Below are positions 5,787-8,868 of a stretch of 8,868 nucleotides of DNA, one piece after another; position 1 is the stretch's first letter, and the number at the start of each line of letters is the position of its first letter. Source of the stretch: Verrucomicrobiales bacterium (lineage in GTDB: Bacteria; Verrucomicrobiota; Verrucomicrobiia; Verrucomicrobiales; V1-33); the NCBI GenBank assembly GCA_023253575.1, contig JALRGB010000648.1:1-8868 (forward strand), read 5' to 3'. Under the pieces are notes generated by a model. It ran no database searches, had not been told where the DNA came from, and worked only from the letters and a program-made list of their open reading frames with translations. Made by a program: the position numbers and the translations under genes.

Positions 5787-8123
5787 TTAAAGCGTGTCTT
5801 CGCCAATGATCTGCACTTCGGTTTCCAGCTCCACGCCGCGGACCTCCCGCGCAGTCTGTTTCACGTGCTCAATCAAGGCCAACACATCGGCGGCGGTGGC
5901 GCCTCCCTCGTTGACCATAAAATTACCATGAATCGAGGAAATTCTGGCCGCGCCAATCGCGGTATCTTTCAACCCGAGGTCATCGATTAATTTTCCAGCT
6001 GGCATCGGGCCAGGGTTTTTAAAGATGCATCCGGCGCTGGCCGCTACCGGCTGCGAGGTGCGTCGTTTCTCTTTGGAGACGGCCAGCAGAGCATCGATTT
6101 CTCCCACCGGGGCAGGTTGGCCCCGGAAAACAGCGGAAACAGCATAATGAGTCGCCAATTCCGGCACTTGGCGGTAATCGGCCACCATCTCATCACGTGA
6201 TTTTTCCCGCACCTCGCCGTGGACATCGAGCAGGCGCACGCTGACGACCTGATCGAACGTTTGCACGCCCATGGCGCCGGCATTCATGCGCAGTCCGCCG
6301 CCGACAGTACCGGGGATGCCTTCCATCCACTCGAATCCGCCGATACCGGCGGCGCGGGCGGTGGTCGCCAGTTTTTGGAATCGCGCCCCCACTCCGGCCT
6401 CCAGACAATCGTCGCCCACGACCCGAACCGCCGCAAATTCCCCCTTGGAAGGATGAATAACCGCGCCGCGAATGCCGCCGTCACGCACCAACAAATTCGA
6501 CCCCCGCCCGACGAGGCGAATGGGAATCCCTCGGTCCCGCAAATGCCGCACCAACCGCTGGAATCCCGCCACCGTGCGCGGCTCGATCCAAAACTGCGCC
6601 GGACCGCCGATCCGCATGGTGGTGTGACGGCTCATCGGCTCATGCAACCGAAGCACCGCCTCGGCTTCACGCGACCCCGCTCCTTCCGCTCCCCCCAGCG
6701 AACCCTGTCCGCGCAGCGCGGCTTCCATCTCCTCGAGCAAGCGCAGGTCCGCCGCCAGCCGCGTGCCCGCCTCATGGACGTGCCCCGCCCCCAGCGTGAT
6801 CACCAGATCCCCAGGCCGAAGAAAATTTCCAACCGCCACATGAGCCGTCGCCACCTGCGGCGTGGAAAATGTCCGAACCTGCGGCGCCGCCGCACGAATC
6901 GCCTCAATAATCGTTTCCCCACTGACCCCAGGAATCGGCGGCTCGCTCGCCGCATACACGTCGGTCACAAAAACCGCGTCGGCCCCAGCAAAGGCCGGAC
7001 CAAATTGCTCCTTCAACAACAGGGTGCGCGTATACCGATGAGGCTGAAAAAGGACCACCAATCGCTCCGGCTGCAACGCCCGCGCCGCCGCCAAGGTCGC
7101 CGCCACCTCCGATGGATGATGCCCATAATCATCAACCACCCGGTAAGCCGCACTGCGGTATTTCATCTCAAACCGCCGCTTGGCCCCGCGAAATCCCTCC
7201 AGCGCCACCCGGATTTTTTCGAAACTCACTCCCTTCTCCACCGCCACCGCCACGGCCGCCAGCGCATTCGAAACATTATGACGCCCAGGGATATTCAACA
7301 CCAGCTCGCCTAACGGTCGCTCGCCATGATAAACCACGCAGGTGGTCGACAACCCCAGCGTAGTCAATTCCACCGCCCGGAAATCGGCGTCCGCAGCAAA
7401 TCCAAAAGAAACCGACCCCGCGCGCGACTGGCACGCCTGCCGCGCCCCTTCATCATCCGCGCAAAAATACACGGTGGATGCCGTCTGGCCCACCACCGTG
7501 TCAAAAACCCGCATGATGGCCGACAGATCCTGATAATGATCAAGGTGCTCGGCCTCAATATTAAGCACGATGGCATGCTCCGGGTGGAAATTGACGAGGG
7601 TGCCATCGCTCTCGTCGCCTTCCGCCACAAAATGCTCTCCCGTCTCGTCCCACCCAGCGTTGGCGCCCAACAGGGGGATTTCCGCTCCGACATAATGACT
7701 CGGACGCAAACCGGCTTCGCGCAGGACATGGGCCACCATCGCCGAGGTCGTCGTCTTGCCGTGCGTGCCGCAAATAATGATTCCTTTTTTCCCTTCCATG
7801 ATGGCCGCTAACGCCTCCGCCCGCCGCCACAGCACCGCCCCAGCTGCCACCGCCGCATCATAGGCCGGATTGCCGGGCTTCACCGCACTCGTGTACACCA
7901 CCACATCCGCCCCGCGCACCGACTCCGCCGTCTGCGGACAATGAAATTCTAGCCCCGCTGCCATCAACCGCTCCGTCTCCGCACTCGTCACCCGGTCACA
8001 ACCAGAAACCCGGTAGCCACGCTGCAAAAATAACCACGCCAGCCCACTCATGCCCGAACCAGCCACGCCGATCAGATGCACATGAGTCAAACCCGCCGGC
8101 CACGCCACAAGAGAAAATGCCAT
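5787..8123 (-). CDS. murC/murB: MurC-MurB fusion: UDP-MurNAc L-alanine ligase / UDP-GlcNAc-enolpyruvate reductase
   Basis: The polypeptide (about 778 residues from the ATG at 8121-8123) joins two cytoplasmic enzymes of peptidoglycan precursor synthesis. MurB reduces UDP-GlcNAc-enolpyruvate to UDP-MurNAc with NADPH and FAD; MurC then adds L-alanine using ATP. The MurC half (about 1-470) has HLIGVAGSGMSG (16-27), the P-loop GTHGKTTT (119-126), EGDESDGT (168-175), DYGHHPSE (332-339) and FQPHRYTRT (359-367). A Gly/Ala-rich linker follows (about 470-489, bases 6657-6716). The MurB half has HTTMRIGG, GRGSNLLV, GIPGTVGG and MNAGA, Arg651 in ADYRQ, Cys699 at the proton-donor position usually held by Ser, and Glu769 in ETEVQIIGE; its short form suggests type II MurB. 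The start is uncertain: in-frame ATG 8147 and TTG 8162 would add a hydrophobic leader (MGLWILWG), and none has a clear ribosome site. No division genes adjoin it in the window. Confidence 0.95.
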   Translation of the reverse strand: MAFSLVAWPAGLTHVHLIGVAGSGMSGLAWLFLQRGYRVSGCDRVTSAETERLMAAGLEFHCPQTAESVRGADVVVYTSAVKPGNPAYDAAVAAGAVLWRRAEALAAIMEGKKGIIICGTHGKTTTSAMVAHVLREAGLRPSHYVGAEIPLLGANAGWDETGEHFVAEGDESDGTLVNFHPEHAIVLNIEAEHLDHYQDLSAIMRVFDTVVGQTASTVYFCADDEGARQACQSRAGSVSFGFAADADFRAVELTTLGLSTTCVVYHGERPLGELVLNIPGRHNVSNALAAVAVAVEKGVSFEKIRVALEGFRGAKRRFEMKYRSAAYRVVDDYGHHPSEVAATLAAARALQPERLVVLFQPHRYTRTLLLKEQFGPAFAGADAVFVTDVYAASEPPIPGVSGETIIEAIRAAAPQVRTFSTPQVATAHVAVGNFLRPGDLVITLGAGHVHEAGTRLAADLRLLEEMEAALRGQGSLGGAEGAGSREAEAVLRLHEPMSRHTTMRIGGPAQFWIEPRTVAGFQRLVRHLRDRGIPIRLVGRGSNLLVRDGGIRGAVIHPSKGEFAAVRVVGDDCLEAGVGARFQKLATTARAAGIGGFEWMEGIPGTVGGGLRMNAGAMGVQTFDQVVSVRLLDVHGEVREKSRDEMVADYRQVPELATHYAVSAVFRGQPAPVGEIDALLAVSKEKRRTSQPVAASAGCIFKNPGPMPAGKLIDDLGLKDTAIGAARISSIHGNFMVNEGGATAADVLALIEHVKQTAREVRGVELETEVQIIGEDTL

Positions 8124-8254
8124 GCCCCAGAGAATCCACAACCCCATCGGCCGCAACCGCAAGAAGCCACTAATCCCACCCCGCTCACCCCTGCCCCTTT
8201 TTCGACCCGGCGGTCAGTTCATCACCAAGGATGTTGCACTTTCAGCGCCGCTAA

Positions 8255-8267
8255 CCGACGGAGTCGG
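8255..8267. repeat. Short inverted repeat after the toxin stop
   Basis: CCGAC and GTCGG flank a three-base GGA, forming a 5-pair stem directly beyond the stop of the minus-strand toxin fragment. It has no T-run on either strand, so terminator function is doubtful. The rest of the space between toxin and murCB (about 8124-8268) shows no clear promoter, although murCB must be transcribed from here or from further right. Confidence 0.25.
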
Positions 8268-8268
8268 A

Positions 8269-8505
8269 TCAGTACTCGACAGGGAAATTAAAGTGGTGTT
8301 CGCACCGGATGAAGAAGACACCGGGCAATCGCTTGTCCTTCACACTCCGCCAAAAATGCCTTTGCGTCTTGAGAACCTGAATGCAGACACCCAGCTTCCT
8401 CAAATAAGAGTCGGCCTGCTCTTCCCCCCATTTCTCAACGGTGTAGTCCCAGATCTGGCCCAGCCGTAGCTCGGCAGCCTTGTGGATAATGACCGGTTCG
8501 TTCAT
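8269..8505 (-). CDS. ParE/RelE-family toxin, C-terminally truncated
   Basis: The 78-residue product matches the ParE branch of the RelE/ParE toxin superfamily. AAELRLGQIWDYTVEKWGEE (10-29) gives the helical hairpin, QADSYLRKL (30-38) continues it, and LPGVFFIRCEHHFNF (60-74) is the central sheet. ParE toxins poison DNA gyrase; related RelE proteins cleave mRNA. Family members usually have about 90-100 residues and end with a strand resembling ILHExMD after an aromatic-rich FF/FY segment. Here the frame stops at TGA (8269-8271) right after HHFNFPVEY, and further in-frame stops follow, so the final strand is missing. The ATG at 8503-8505 overlaps the stop of the antitoxin frame as ATGA, the normal toxin-antitoxin arrangement. 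The segment is visibly less GC-rich than its neighbours, fitting acquired DNA. It is probably an inactive remnant, though a short functional form cannot be excluded. Confidence 0.7.
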   Translation of the reverse strand: MNEPVIIHKAAELRLGQIWDYTVEKWGEEQADSYLRKLGVCIQVLKTQRHFWRSVKDKRLPGVFFIRCEHHFNFPVEY

Positions 8506-8681
8506 TTCGCCGAGGCGACTCGCCGCTTTTTGGCCTCCCTGATGACCGCTTCCACGTCGAGGTCGACGAATTCGCTCAACGGCGCCCCCGCTCCTAACCG
8601 CAATTCTTCATACAGGGCCTCCCCTCGGATCTCCTCCTCTCGTTCGTAATTCTCAATCGAAGACACCCACTCATTTCTTCG
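8502..8681 (-). pseudogene. ParD-like antitoxin, C-terminal fragment lacking its N-terminal DNA-binding part
   Basis: Read on the minus strand, the frame runs from 8681 to the TGA at 8502-8504 and encodes about 59 residues. They include NEWVSSIENYEREEEIRGEA, LYEELRLGAGAPLSEF and EAVIREAKKRR. This is the charged helical tail that follows the ribbon-helix-helix in ParD-type antitoxins; its stop overlaps the toxin start as ATGA. An in-frame TGA (8682-8684) lies immediately upstream and no ATG follows it; a GTG at 8664-8666 could start a 54-residue product without the strand and first helix needed to bind DNA. An ATG at 8692-8694 in another frame gives only seven residues (MVGLTKK) before a stop. 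An internal deletion or frameshift near 8670-8690 would explain this. Assignment rests on pattern resemblance and on position beside ParE. Confidence 0.5.
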
Positions 8682-8684
8682 TCA

Positions 8685-8868
8685 GCCCGACCATAAAAGT
8701 GACTGTCTCGCCTCTTTCAGCTTGGCGATTTTTAGGATGGTCTGGTTTCCCTCCTTCCCCAACGCCATGCTGGCGAGCATCGTTTTCACTTGGATCACGG
8801 TGTGTTGTTGCGCTTTCAGGAGGAATCAGAAATGAACGACTGCGTCCGACGACGAGGTTCTCTTGGGG
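8685..8868. other. Right-edge stretch without a confident gene
   Basis: Two incompatible readings exist. On the minus strand, bases 8825-8685 are open for 47 codons (TVIQVKTMLASMALGKEGNQ, then TILKIAKLKEARQ) and end at the TGA just before the antitoxin fragment; about three quarters of the third positions looked at are G or C, as expected for real or formerly real coding sequence, and I could not assign it. On the plus strand, a 32-codon frame (8737-8835) encodes a short hydrophobic peptide with MLASIVFTWITVCCCAF. Its stop overlaps an ATG at 8832 that is preceded, eight bases upstream, by a perfect AGGAGG (8818-8823); that frame leaves the window after 12 codons. I cannot decide between them. 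Confidence 0.3.

Noticed and set aside
6219..7313. Long plus-strand open frame (364 codons) inside murCB
   Set aside because: It lies wholly antisense to the MurC-MurB gene, its product is Arg/Pro/His-rich without any domain, and it is explained by the low stop frequency opposite GC-rich coding sequence.
8122..8469. Plus-strand open frame opposite the toxin and the MurC start
   Set aside because: It is antisense to a recognisable ParE frame and its product shows no family resemblance.

Overview
The window is a GC-rich stretch of bacterial chromosome. It holds five well-supported genes, one CarB fragment cut by the left edge, and a decayed toxin-antitoxin remnant at the right edge. I see no rRNA, tRNA, CRISPR array, insertion sequence or phage gene. 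The composition, the MurC-MurB fusion and the membrane-anchored SelL-like redox protein suggest a Gram-negative bacterium, perhaps of the Planctomycetes-Verrucomicrobia-Chlamydiae superphylum. That placement is an inference from gene content, not from a phylogenetic marker.

Layout, left to right. (1) 3-2312, plus strand: the C-terminal two-thirds of carB, the large subunit of carbamoyl phosphate synthetase. (2) 2313-2479: a very GC-rich gap with two hairpins. (3) 2480-5678, plus strand: four tightly packed genes, probably one operon. They encode an FAD-dependent amine-oxidase-type oxidoreductase, a four-helix membrane domain fused to a CxxC peroxiredoxin-like (SelL/AhpC-TSA_2) domain, a small four-helix membrane protein (start overlapping the previous stop as ATGA), and an SRPBCC lipid/ligand-binding protein. 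A G-U-rich hairpin with seven T's (5755-5782) closes the unit. (4) About 5787-8123, minus strand and convergent with the operon: a MurC-MurB fusion covering two consecutive cytoplasmic steps of peptidoglycan precursor synthesis. (5) 8269-8681, minus strand: a ParE-type toxin that stops early, preceded with an ATGA overlap by the C-terminal part of a ParD-type antitoxin whose N-terminus is missing. (6) 8685-8868: no confident gene, only short candidate frames.

carB and murCB are housekeeping genes for pyrimidine/arginine and cell-wall synthesis. The part with real unknown biology is the four-gene unit. It combines a flavoenzyme, a membrane-tethered dithiol domain, a second small membrane protein and a soluble lipid-pocket protein, which fits redox chemistry on a hydrophobic, membrane-derived substrate. 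None of the four has a substrate I can assign. The ParDE remnant shows accessory DNA that entered and decayed upstream of murCB. Two points lie outside single genes. The G-versus-C bias of the plus strand switches in patches of a few hundred bases within genes. None of the confident starts has a strong Shine-Dalgarno sequence, whereas a perfect one sits at 8818-8823 near the right edge.
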